Source of the DNA: Clostridia bacterium
GTDB lineage: Bacteria > Bacillota > Clostridia > TANB77 > CAG-508
Length of the DNA stretch: 55,327 bases
Assembly: GCA_017939755.1 (NCBI GenBank)
Contig: JAGBAJ010000043.1
Location: 1 to 55,327, forward strand
Direction: 5' to 3'
In this document: one piece after another, positions 1-7,673 of the stretch
Numbering within the stretch: the first letter of the stretch is position 1
Layout: each line of letters opens with the position of its first letter
Translations under genes and position numbers: made by a program
Notes under the pieces: model-generated
Database searches by the model: none
What the model was told of the DNA's origin: nothing
What the model saw: the letters and a program-made list of their open reading frames with translations, nothing else

Positions 1-24
1 CACTCCTCTCATAATTAATATTTT

Positions 25-126
25 AAGCCGTCAAACTTTAAATATTATATCATGTTTTGAGTGGGTATTTTTGTAACCTTTGCTCATCGCTATAAGCTTT
101 CCTGTACCACGGGCATAGCCCGTGGT
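25..126 (+). mobile_element. Right-end remnant of an IS200/IS605-like (TnpB-type) element
   Basis: AAGCCGTCAAAC (25-36), a GTAAC block (73-77) and a perfect 8 bp hairpin ACCACGGG-CATAG-CCCGTGGT (106-126) occur in this order. The same order appears on the opposite strand at the far end of the window. Terminal hairpins of this kind at a transposon right end, next to a tnpB 3' end and its guide-RNA scaffold, are typical of IS200/IS605-type elements. No tnpB coding is visible, so the body would lie left of base 1. The family assignment is inference; the repeat relationship is seen directly. Confidence 0.45.
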
Positions 127-147
127 TTACCCTTAAAGTTAGAAAGA

Positions 148-176
148 GCGGTAATCCATATCTATGGAATTACCGC
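148..176 (-). terminator. Hairpin downstream of the SCIFF gene, possible terminator
   Basis: GCGGTAAT and ATTACCGC pair, with an inner CCATA/TATGG pair and a two-base loop. The hairpin lies 62 bases past the SCIFF stop. The T-run on the minus strand is weak (TCTTTCT), so termination efficiency is uncertain. Confidence 0.5.
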
Positions 177-238
177 AAAAACAAAACAAATCAGCCCTAT
201 ATGTAGATAAGGTAATCGTCAATCTTAGGGAATCCGGA

Positions 239-388
239 TTATTCTTTTTCCAGTTTTTCGCACTTTTGATTGGCAACAGTGCAGGATGTTTTGCATGCAC
301 TCTGACACGATGCCTGACATTTACCACAGCCTCCTGTGACTGCTGATTTCATTAGCGTCGCAGAATTAAGGGTCTTAATGTGCTTCAT
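239..388 (-). CDS. scfA: SCIFF ranthipeptide precursor (six-cysteine peptide)
   Basis: This is a 49-residue peptide beginning MKHIKTLNSATLMK, with six cysteines at 21, 24, 28, 32, 36 and 43 in the spacing CxxCxxxCxxxCxxxCx6C. That is the SCIFF (six cysteines in forty-five) family, the precursor of a thioether-bridged ranthipeptide made by a radical SAM maturase and widespread in Clostridia. The ATG at 388 is chosen because GAGGGG lies 9 bases upstream; the in-frame ATG at 397 is too close to that site. The maturase normally follows the precursor. Here only 238 bases remain before the window edge and they hold a hairpin and a transposon-like end, so no maturase is encoded in the window. A tRNA-Gln gene lies just upstream on the same strand. 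Confidence 0.93.
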   Translation of the reverse strand: MKHIKTLNSATLMKSAVTGGCGKCQASCQSACKTSCTVANQKCEKLEKE

Positions 389-456
389 CTTTCTCATCCC
401 CTCTCTTATAATAAGCTTGGGTTTGTTTACATATACGCCCTGTGCGTATATTTGGC

Positions 457-528
457 TGGGGTACTGTGATTCGAACACAGGAAATGTCGGAGTCAGAGTC
501 CGATGCCTTACCACTTGGCGATACCCCA
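457..528 (-). tRNA. tRNA-Gln (anticodon CTG)
   Basis: The minus strand folds into a cloverleaf. The acceptor stem is TGGGGTA/TACCCCA, the anticodon stem TCGGA/TCCGA encloses loop CTCTGAC with anticodon CTG, and the T-arm is CTGTG-TTCGAAT-CACAG. CCA is not encoded. CTG reads CAG codons, so a separate TTG isoacceptor is expected elsewhere. Confidence 0.92.
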
Positions 529-644
529 ATATATTTTTTGTGTTCTAAGAACTCTATAAGAATATCATATTAATTTTTAAAAATCAATAATAATATTCCA
601 AAAACTCTAAAATCATGTGTAGAATATTCACAATAGTGACATAA

Positions 645-682
645 TTATAGAGGGCGATTAATGACCAAATCGCCCTCTATAA
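645..682 (-). terminator. Strong hairpin downstream of the M23 peptidase gene
   Basis: TTATAGAGGGCGATT and AATCGCCCTCTATAA form a perfect 15 bp stem with an 8-base loop. It lies 24 bases past the M23 stop codon. The following minus-strand sequence is only moderately T-rich. Confidence 0.65.
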
Positions 683-705
683 CTATGTTGATTTATCTGT
701 GTTTT

Positions 706-1872
706 TTAATGACTGCCTCTAGTATTTTGCACTCCCAAATACACTGAAGGATCTACTTGATGATACATATCTCCTACGCACACTTCAAAATGCAAATGGG
801 CGCCTTCGGATGCACCTGTATTTCCAGCAAACATTATTGCTGTATCAGCAGTTACTTTACTACCTATTTGAATTCCTTCTGCAATAGCACATCCATGGGC
901 ATACCTTGTATATATAGGATTTCCATTATCATCGTTTCCATGATATATAACTACGTATAATCCCCATCCTCCACCATATCCGCTACTATTAACATATACA
1001 ACTGTTCCTTCCTTAGCTGCATATATTGGAGTATTTAATGGTGCATATATATCTAGTCCTTTATGTGGTGTTCCATGATATCCAGAAGTATCCGTTCTAC
1101 CAGCTGGAGCGTATACTGAATTAACTCTATGTTCAATTCTGGTTGGCCAAGCCATTCCTCCTCCAGACATAACAGCTGGTACATATTCACCATTTAAATT
1201 TAGAGCTGCTTGCTCTGTAGCCTTTCTAACAGCTTCGTTTATTCTAACAATTTCTGCTTCTTTTTCTTCTATTTGCTGCTGAATTACTTTTTGTTCTTCT
1301 GTTAATGTCTCTACTTTTTGTCGACGCTCTAGTTTTTGATTTTCTAATTCATTTTGTTTTGCTATAATTATTGCCTTTGAATTGGATAATTCAACTTTAG
1401 AATTCTCTAATTCACTTTTTTGACTTTTTATTTCACTAATTAGTTTGTTGTCATATTCTGCAATTTGTTTAATTATGTCGTAATTTGAGACAAAATTAAA
1501 TAATCCACCATTAAATAAAGCTTCTAAATATGTATTTCCAGATGTCATATATGCGGCTTCTAATCTTTCATCTAATAACTGCTCTTTTTCTTCTATATCT
1601 GCAATTTTTGCATCTATTGATTCATTTAATTTGACTATTCGATTTTCTAAATCTGAAATTTGATTTTGTGTGTCATTTATTGAAATACCTAACTGAGTAA
1701 TTTCTTCCATCGTCTTTTGTTTTTCTTCTGATATCTTCTCAAGCTCTTGTCTGCTCTGTTCAATCTCATTTTGAACAGCTTTCTTTTGTTCATCAAAAGG
1801 CTCCGCATGTGTAATACTATATACAGAAATTACAACTACAATCATTATAATAAAAAATATCGTCTTCTTCAT
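706..1872 (-). CDS. Secreted M23 peptidoglycan hydrolase with EnvC-like coiled coil
   Basis: A 388-residue exported cell-wall hydrolase. Residues about 4-22 form a hydrophobic signal/anchor (KKTIFFIIMIVVVISVYSI). They are followed by a roughly 200-residue Glu/Lys/Gln-rich coiled coil of the EnvC/PcsB type. The C-terminus is an M23 LytM-type zinc endopeptidase with HKGLDIYAP (first His and Asp ligands) and HLHFEV (HxH). Such proteins cleave peptide cross-links during division or act as amidase activators. An upstream in-frame extension exists, but the ATG at 1872 is preferred because the signal sequence starts there and AGAAGAAGG lies 11 bases upstream. The stem at 645-682 follows. Confidence 0.88.
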   Translation of the reverse strand: MKKTIFFIIMIVVVISVYSITHAEPFDEQKKAVQNEIEQSRQELEKISEEKQKTMEEITQLGISINDTQNQISDLENRIVKLNESIDAKIADIEEKEQLLDERLEAAYMTSGNTYLEALFNGGLFNFVSNYDIIKQIAEYDNKLISEIKSQKSELENSKVELSNSKAIIIAKQNELENQKLERRQKVETLTEEQKVIQQQIEEKEAEIVRINEAVRKATEQAALNLNGEYVPAVMSGGGMAWPTRIEHRVNSVYAPAGRTDTSGYHGTPHKGLDIYAPLNTPIYAAKEGTVVYVNSSGYGGGWGLYVVIYHGNDDNGNPIYTRYAHGCAIAEGIQIGSKVTADTAIMFAGNTGASEGAHLHFEVCVGDMYHQVDPSVYLGVQNTRGSH

Positions 1873-1983
1873 TACTAATAGTACCTTCTTCTCTCGTTTT
1901 TCTTTATTATATAATAATAAATTTTTACATACAATAGTTTGTGAAATGTTTTTGGAGGACACCTTTCAAAGTCACTTCTCAGG

Positions 1984-2049
1984 CTGTTTTTAGGGACACT
2001 GGAAAAAATCATCAAACTTGATGTTTTTTTCCAGTGCCCCTAAAAACAG
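1984..2049 (-). terminator. Long inverted repeat just past the ABC exporter operon
   Basis: A 66-base imperfect palindrome with arms CTGTTTTTAGGG and CCCCTAAAAACAG, continuing into CACTGG/CCAGTG and A/T runs. It starts 2 bases past the stop codon at 2052. It probably acts as a terminator. The GGGGCACTGG core is similar in flavour to the dispersed 3'-end repeats at 30759, 31244, 31862 and 38829, so it may itself be a repeat. Confidence 0.6.
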
Positions 2050-2051
2050 TA

Positions 2052-3707
2052 CTAAAGCTCAAATTGTGAATTATATAGCTCAGCATACGCTCCTTTTTTA
2101 GCTATTAATTGTTCATGATTTCCTTGCTCTATAATATTGCCATCCTTCATAACTAATATTAAATCAGCATTCTTTATAGTTGATAATCTATGAGCAATTA
2201 TAAATGATGTCTTACCTTCTGTAAGCTTATCCATAGCCTCTTGTACTAGCTCTTCTGTTCTAGTATCAACATTTGAAGTTGCTTCATCTAAAATTAAAAA
2301 TGGTGATTCTTCTATCATAGCTCTAGCAATTGTTAATAATTGCCTTTGCCCTGCTGATACACTATCATTTTCTGATAATAACGAATCGTATCCTTTTGGT
2401 AGTGTTTTTATAAAATGATGAAGTCCAACATCCTTACATACCTCTTCAATTCTCTCATCAGATACATCTTTCATATTATAAATAATATTCTCTTTAATTG
2501 TTCCTTCAAAAAGCCATGTATCTTGTAATACCATTGTAAATAAATCATGTATATTCTCTCTTGATAAATCTTTTGTAGATACTCCATCAATTTTTATATC
2601 ACCTGAATTTATATTATAGAATTTCATAAGTAAATTAACCATTGTTGTTTTTCCTGCACCAGTTGGACCTACAATAGCAATTTTTTGTCCAGGATTTGCC
2701 GTGGCTGTAAAATTGTGGATTGTTGGTTTATCGTTATTATCATACTGAAATACAACATTTTCAAACTCGATTTTTCCTTTAACACTACGTTTATCTAATC
2801 GTTTTGTAATATATTTTTGATTATCCATTTCTTCTTCATCAACAAATTCAAAAACTCTTTCACTAGCTGCTGCTGTTGTTTGAAGTGCCGTTAATGCTTG
2901 AGCAATTTGAGATAGAGGATTTGTAAATAATCTTACATACACTATAAAAGCTACTATAACACCAAATGATATTTTTCCATTCATTGTCAATAAAGCTCCT
3001 ACAATACACACTGCAACATATCCAAAGTTTCCAATAAATCCCATTAATGGTTGCATTAAACCTGATAAAAACTGGCTCTTTTGGTTGCTTTCGCATACTT
3101 TTTGATTTAGTTTGTCAAATTCTTCATTTGCCTTTTTCTTACCATTATATACCTTAACAACATTAAGTCCTGAGTACACCTCTTCAATATGTCCATTTAA
3201 TTTTCCAAGCTCTACTTGTCTAGCAACAAAGTACTTTTGTGATTTTTTTAATATTAAACTCATTCCAAAAAAGCCAATTAAACTTGCTCCAATAGCAGTT
3301 AATGCCATAATATAATTTGTCACGAACATCATTATTATTGATCCAAAAAATAACGTTAATGATGTAACAAGAGTGCCTAATGACTGATTCATTGATTGTG
3401 CAATTGTATCAACATCGTTTGTTACCCTAGATAGTATGTCTCCAGTTTGATGTCTATCAAAATATTTTAATGGTAATTTATTTATTTTTATAGAAATTCT
3501 ACTACGTAATTGTTTTGCAAACTTGTTTGACACATTTGTCATTTGAATTGCCTGTGTGTATGAAAAAATCGCACTACAAACATACATTATTACTAAGGTA
3601 ATTGTTATTTGTTTTATTTTTTCTTTATTCATTCTAGGTTCAAGAATGTTTTGAAGAGATTGTGGCAATGTCATTATTTTTTCATATAAAAGGTTTACAT
3701 TAGACAT
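2052..3707 (-). CDS. ABC exporter half, C-terminal part (TM2 onward plus ATPase)
   Basis: 551 residues: five or so membrane helices followed by an ABC ATPase. Visible motifs are GPTGAGKTT (Walker A), SAGQRQLL (signature, SAGQ instead of SGGQ), LILDEATS (Walker B with catalytic Glu) and IIAHRLST (H-loop). It lacks the first transmembrane helix of type IV exporters, which is encoded by the gene immediately upstream (3700-4485) in another frame. The two overlap by 8 bases. The hydrophilic N-terminus MSNVNLLYEK would have to lie outside the membrane if this were an independent protein, which is topologically awkward. I infer either a frameshift in one 800-residue transporter (mutation or sequencing error) or a genuine split. 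Its partner is the half transporter at 4478-6241. Confidence 0.85.
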   Translation of the reverse strand: MSNVNLLYEKIMTLPQSLQNILEPRMNKEKIKQITITLVIMYVCSAIFSYTQAIQMTNVSNKFAKQLRSRISIKINKLPLKYFDRHQTGDILSRVTNDVDTIAQSMNQSLGTLVTSLTLFFGSIIMMFVTNYIMALTAIGASLIGFFGMSLILKKSQKYFVARQVELGKLNGHIEEVYSGLNVVKVYNGKKKANEEFDKLNQKVCESNQKSQFLSGLMQPLMGFIGNFGYVAVCIVGALLTMNGKISFGVIVAFIVYVRLFTNPLSQIAQALTALQTTAAASERVFEFVDEEEMDNQKYITKRLDKRSVKGKIEFENVVFQYDNNDKPTIHNFTATANPGQKIAIVGPTGAGKTTMVNLLMKFYNINSGDIKIDGVSTKDLSRENIHDLFTMVLQDTWLFEGTIKENIIYNMKDVSDERIEEVCKDVGLHHFIKTLPKGYDSLLSENDSVSAGQRQLLTIARAMIEESPFLILDEATSNVDTRTEELVQEAMDKLTEGKTSFIIAHRLSTIKNADLILVMKDGNIIEQGNHEQLIAKKGAYAELYNSQFEL

Positions 3708-4485
3708 ATCTCCGGACTGTACTTAGCTCAGTAACAAAAATGTATTGGTCTTCTATTGTAATTTTTTGACCATCAATTTCTACGTCTTTAAACAATATAT
3801 CTTTCATAGATTCTGGAACTTTAAGATTAGTTTTATTTGCATTATATAATTGCCCTACACCTTTTATTAAAACAACTTTATCTTCAATACTAATAATTCT
3901 ACCATTGTATGTAGATTCGCTTAAAAGTACTCTTAAAATGCTTTCTGGTATCTCAGCTATATACTTTAATGCATTAAATTCCTTCTTATCTTTTTCTCTT
4001 TTTACAGACTCTCCTTTATCAAATTCTGATTTTGCTACTTCCATAGTTTTAATGGTTTCGCTATATTTTTGTTTATCTTCTTCTGAGATTGACGAATTGG
4101 CTACAATTTTTTCCATATTTTCTTTTGAAAAATCTAGATTTATAATTTGACTAATTATAGATTTCATTTCATCACTCGTTATATTTTCTGAGATTTTTCC
4201 TGTTAAAGCATCTATATTGTCTTTGTTAATTTTTAAACCATCAGATATTTCATCTGTTAGCTTAGACAATTTATTTGGTGCTGTAATTGCTAGTATTGCA
4301 CCAATAATTGCAAGAGCAAGGGCAATTGCAATAACTATTTTATATGATTTAAGCTCTAAGAATAATCTTTTAATTGCACTTTTAAAATCTTTTGCTTTTT
4401 CTGATGGAGCATTGCTTTTTCTTCCTGGTCCTCCAAATGCTTTCGGTCCATTTTTTGGAATCTTTGTTTCTTCATTATTAGCCAT
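3700..4485 (-). CDS. ABC exporter half, N-terminal part (TM1 plus long external insert)
   Basis: 261 residues: a Gly/Pro-rich N-terminus (KAFGGPGRKS) typical of this exporter subfamily, one membrane helix at about residues 48-70 (YKIVIAIALALAIIGAILA), then about 190 charged residues with no ATPase. Related full-length Firmicutes exporters carry a long insert between TM1 and TM2, so this looks like the front part of the protein whose remainder is 2052-3707. A one-base change near 3705-3720 would join the frames. The start at 4485 is set by AGGAGG 9 bases upstream; it overlaps the stop of the preceding ABC gene by 8 bases (ATGGCTAA). Confidence 0.8.
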   Translation of the reverse strand: MANNEETKIPKNGPKAFGGPGRKSNAPSEKAKDFKSAIKRLFLELKSYKIVIAIALALAIIGAILAITAPNKLSKLTDEISDGLKINKDNIDALTGKISENITSDEMKSIISQIINLDFSKENMEKIVANSSISEEDKQKYSETIKTMEVAKSEFDKGESVKREKDKKEFNALKYIAEIPESILRVLLSESTYNGRIISIEDKVVLIKGVGQLYNANKTNLKVPESMKDILFKDVEIDGQKITIEDQYIFVTELSTVRRYV

Positions 4486-6241
4486 TTTCCAATTCCTCCT
4501 TTGATAATTGCGAAAGTGCAATTTGTTTGTACACATCACAACTATTTAATAATTCTTTATGAGTTCCTATACCAACAGCTTCTCCATCCCTTAAAACAAT
4601 AATTTTATCCGCGTTCATAATTGTACCTATCCTTTGTGCAACTATTACGCTTGTCGCATCCTTGGTGTACCTTTTTAGCTCTTTTCTAAGTATAGAATCT
4701 GTTTTGTAATCTAGAGCTGAAAAACTATCGTCAAAAATATATATTTCTGGATTTCTTGCTATGGCTCTAGCAATAGCAATTCTTTGTTTTTGACCTCCTG
4801 ATAAATTGCTTCCGCCCTGAGCTATATGAGTATCATACTTATGCTCCATTTTTTCAACAAAATCTTTTGCCTGAGCAACTTCAATTGCTTCTTTTATTTT
4901 ACTTTCTGATATATCTCCCTTTCCATTATCACCATAAGCAACATTATAAGAAATAGTTCCATCAAACATAACAGCTTTTTGAGGAACATAACCTATTTTA
5001 TTATGCAACGCTTCTTGTGTATAATCTTGAACATTTATACCATCAACAAGAACTTCACCCTCTGTAACATCATAAAACCTTGGTATTAAGTTTATTAATG
5101 TAGATTTTCCACTTCCTGTTAGTCCAATAATAGCAATAGTTTCGCCTTTTTCTGCTTTGAACGAAATATCCTTTATCAAATATTCTTCTGCGTCAGGATA
5201 TTTGAAAGATACATTTTTAAACTCAATAGTACCAACTTGTTCAGTTTTACTATCTTTTATTTTTCCATCTTTAATAGTTATTTTTTCATCCAAAACTTCG
5301 TTAATACGTTTTGCAGATACTTGACCACGTGGTACCATCATAAAAATTAATGCAAGCATTAGAAACGACATTATAACTTGAATTGCATAAGAGCTGAATA
5401 CAACCATATTGCCAAAAAGCTCTATCTTTTGTGTTAATACAGATTCACTTATAAGATTTGCACCAACAAAGTATACAGATAGTGTTAATATATTCATTAT
5501 TCCAAACATTACAGGTTGCATTATTGCAAATTTCTTTTGATTAAATAATTGTAATTTTGTTAGCTTCTCATTAACATCTTCAAACTTTTGCTCTTGGTAC
5601 TTTTCTGCATTAAAAGCTCTTACAACTCTAATTCCTGTTAAATTTTCTCTTGTTACGCCATTTATTCTATCTGTAAGCTTTTGAACAATCTTAAATCTTG
5701 GTATTACAATAACCATTAGTACAGCAACTACAGACATTAAAATAAGTACTGCAAAGCCTGTTAATAAACTCCATTCCCAGCTTTTGTTTAGTATTTTGGT
5801 AACTGCCCATACAGCTGTAATTGGAGATTTTATCATTAATTGTAAACCCATTGCAATCAACATTTGAATCTGAGTAATGTCGTTTGTACTTCTTGTTATT
5901 AAGCTACTAGTGGAAAAAGTTTTTACTTCATTTATAGCCATTCTTTGTACTTTGTCGAATAAGCTCTTTCTAATATTTTTTGAAAAATTTGCAGCTATAG
6001 TCGAAACCAAATATCCAACAAAAACCGCTGAAACTAAACTTCCAAATGCGCATAGCATCATATATGCACCATTTTTTAGTATTTCGCTCATTTTGCTGCC
6101 TTCTGTTTCTACCAACTTTGTTATTTGAGCCATATAGTCTGGCATTTTAAGCTCAAGCCATACTTGACCAACAATAAGTATCGTAGAAATTATAGCTAAT
6201 ATAATTTCCTTTTTGGTTAACTTTTTTAATAATTTTAGCAT
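4478..6241 (-). CDS. ABC exporter half with degenerate ATPase site
   Basis: 587 residues with a six-helix transmembrane domain and an ABC ATPase. Motifs are GLTGSGKST (Walker A), LSGGQKQR (canonical signature), YIFDDSFSALD (Walker B followed by Asp rather than Glu) and VAQRIGT (Gln instead of the H-loop His). This is the pattern of the non-catalytic site in heterodimeric exporters such as BmrCD or TM287/288. The partner (2052-4485) has the opposite pattern, a weak signature with intact Glu and His, so together they give one active composite site. It lies between the MarR gene and the partner and probably exports drugs, lipids or peptides; the substrate cannot be read from sequence. Confidence 0.9.
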   Translation of the reverse strand: MLKLLKKLTKKEIILAIISTILIVGQVWLELKMPDYMAQITKLVETEGSKMSEILKNGAYMMLCAFGSLVSAVFVGYLVSTIAANFSKNIRKSLFDKVQRMAINEVKTFSTSSLITRSTNDITQIQMLIAMGLQLMIKSPITAVWAVTKILNKSWEWSLLTGFAVLILMSVVAVLMVIVIPRFKIVQKLTDRINGVTRENLTGIRVVRAFNAEKYQEQKFEDVNEKLTKLQLFNQKKFAIMQPVMFGIMNILTLSVYFVGANLISESVLTQKIELFGNMVVFSSYAIQVIMSFLMLALIFMMVPRGQVSAKRINEVLDEKITIKDGKIKDSKTEQVGTIEFKNVSFKYPDAEEYLIKDISFKAEKGETIAIIGLTGSGKSTLINLIPRFYDVTEGEVLVDGINVQDYTQEALHNKIGYVPQKAVMFDGTISYNVAYGDNGKGDISESKIKEAIEVAQAKDFVEKMEHKYDTHIAQGGSNLSGGQKQRIAIARAIARNPEIYIFDDSFSALDYKTDSILRKELKRYTKDATSVIVAQRIGTIMNADKIIVLRDGEAVGIGTHKELLNSCDVYKQIALSQLSKEELENG

Positions 6242-6276
6242 ATTAATAGACTTCTCCTTTTATCAAATTAATTATT

Positions 6277-6723
6277 TTAACATGTTTCTGCTAAGTTTTT
6301 CTTCATCTTTTCTAGTATATTAACAAAATTTTTTAGCTCTGAATCAGATATTCCACAAACTATAGTTTTTTCTAGCTCTTCCATCTTCTCCCTATTTTTT
6401 ATAAATATCTTTCTAGTATCTTCATTTAATATTATTTTTTTTGCTCTACTATCTTCATTAGATTGCACACGAATTATTAAATTGTTTTTTTCCATTGTTT
6501 GAAGTACTCCTGAGACAGTAGCTCTTCTTAATTTAAGTACCTGCTCTAAATCTCTTTGAAATATATCTTGATTTTCACTTCGTAGTATATAATCAATTAT
6601 CTCCATTTGCGTAAGTGTTGGTATTTTTTTATTTTTCTTTAGTTCCATGCAATTCCCAGATATATTACGAATTACGAGTTTTTCTAACTTCTTTATTTGA
6701 TACAATATTTGGTACTCTTCCAT
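6277..6723 (-). CDS. MarR family transcriptional regulator
   Basis: 148 residues with the MarR winged-helix core: LTQMEIIDYILRSENQDIFQ, recognition region LKLRRATVSGVLQTMEKNNL, and wing RVQSNEDSRAKKIIL. Its stop lies 35 bases before the first ABC gene, so it heads the exporter operon and probably represses it in response to an exported toxic ligand. That is a common MarR-ABC arrangement and is inference here. A good promoter (6755-6783) precedes it; autoregulation would require an operator overlapping that promoter. Confidence 0.9.
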   Translation of the reverse strand: MEEYQILYQIKKLEKLVIRNISGNCMELKKNKKIPTLTQMEIIDYILRSENQDIFQRDLEQVLKLRRATVSGVLQTMEKNNLIIRVQSNEDSRAKKIILNEDTRKIFIKNREKMEELEKTIVCGISDSELKNFVNILEKMKKNLAETC

Positions 6724-6754
6724 TGAATCACCTTCTTTAAATTATACATCATAC

Positions 6755-6783
6755 ATATTATTCTCAATATAGTAGATTGTCAA
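6755..6783 (-). promoter_or_regulatory. SigA-type promoter of the marR-ABC operon
   Basis: On the minus strand TTGACA (6783-6778), a 17-base spacer and TAATAT (6760-6755), about 30 bases upstream of the MarR start codon. The spacing and hexamers are near consensus. Confidence 0.75.
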
Positions 6784-6936
6784 TAGCCTTACATTTTTTT
6801 ACATAAAATTCACAAAAGTGTTACTATTTATAATTAATAGAGTCTTTTAGGACTTAAAGAGATAGTATCAATTTATGTGTTTCTCCCAACTGCAAAGAAT
6901 AAGTAATTGTTGCTTTGCTGTACGCTTACAACAGAA

Positions 6937-7087
6937 CAAATCGGAAAATCGAAGATTTTCCGTGAATTTCCTGTGTATGTATTATCCGTAGCAAACTTCG
7001 TTACGCACGGCTAATCGATGTGCATCTGTTTTCGGCGAAGCTTTTTTTATACATTAGGAAAAGTCAGTATTACTTTCCTAATGTATA
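6937..7087. repeat. Composite intergenic repeat, copy A
   Basis: The 410-base gap between marR and greA holds repeat modules also seen at 19825-20013 and partly at 34704-34834. These are a small stem GGAAAATCGAAGATTTTCC (6944-6962), TGTATTATCCGTAGC, CGCACGGCTAATCGATGTGC (7005-7024), GCGAAGCTTTTTTT, and a long stem ATACATTAGGAAA/TTTCCTAATGTAT (7050-7087). No coding potential and no clear target duplication were found. Confidence 0.7.
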
Positions 7088-7126
7088 AAAAAGAATATTA
7101 TCTGTTCTAGATAATATTCTTTTTTA
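7088..7126 (-). terminator. greA terminator (bidirectional form)
   Basis: AGAATATTATCT and AGATAATATTCT make a perfect 12 bp stem with loop GTTCT, flanked by an A-run on one side and a T-run on the other. It begins 12 bases past the greA stop. Confidence 0.85.
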
Positions 7127-7133
7127 TGAATTA

Positions 7134-7613
7134 TTATTTTGTAATTGATAAAATTTTGTATTTAATTACTCCTGCAGGTGCTTCTACATCAACCATTTGA
7201 TTCTTTTTTGCACCCAATAGTGCTTTTCCTATTGGTGATTCGTTTGATATTCTATTTTGAGCTAAATCAACCTCTGTTGATCCAACGATAGTATATGATA
7301 TTTCTTCATTAAACTCTATATCTAAAAGCTTAACTGTATTACCTATTTGCACTGTTTTTGTATCAATTTCTGATTCATCAATTATTTTTGCATATCTAAT
7401 TTTGTTTTCTAATTCATTAATTAAATTTTCATTTTCAGCTTGAGCATTTTTTGCTTCATCATACTCAGAATTTTCTGATAAATCTCCGAAACCTAAAGCA
7501 ACTTTTATACGCTCTGATATTTCAGCTCTTTTTTCTGTTTTTAAATAATCTAACTCTTTTTCTAAATTTTCAAAACCTTCTTGTGTTAATATAACTGCCT
7601 TGTTTTCTTCCAT
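7134..7613 (-). CDS. greA: Transcription elongation factor GreA
   Basis: 159 residues, the standard GreA length. The N-terminal coiled coil carries the family signature region ([20 protein letters not shown], then [18 protein letters not shown], including the acidic tip residues). The C-terminal FKBP-like domain ends with [21 protein letters not shown]. GreA enters the RNA polymerase secondary channel and stimulates cleavage of backtracked transcripts. It follows an unknown gene (7674-8546) by 60 bases on the same strand and ends in a strong terminator. Confidence 0.97.
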   Translation of the reverse strand: MEENKAVILTQEGFENLEKELDYLKTEKRAEISERIKVALGFGDLSENSEYDEAKNAQAENENLINELENKIRYAKIIDESEIDTKTVQIGNTVKLLDIEFNEEISYTIVGSTEVDLAQNRISNESPIGKALLGAKKNQMVDVEAPAGVIKYKILSITK

Positions 7614-7673
7614 ATGCTCTCTTCCTTTCTTTGTCTTTATGTTTTCTTGTTTTGATATTAAATCCCAGTCATC

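Noticed and set aside
139..346. Short ORFs on both strands around the SCIFF gene
   Set aside because: They overlap SCIFF in other frames, have no ribosome binding sites, and the SCIFF frame is certain.
6724..7133. Target duplication around composite repeat A
   Set aside because: GTTAC at 6820 has no matching GTAAC and octamer near the greA end; boundaries cannot be set.
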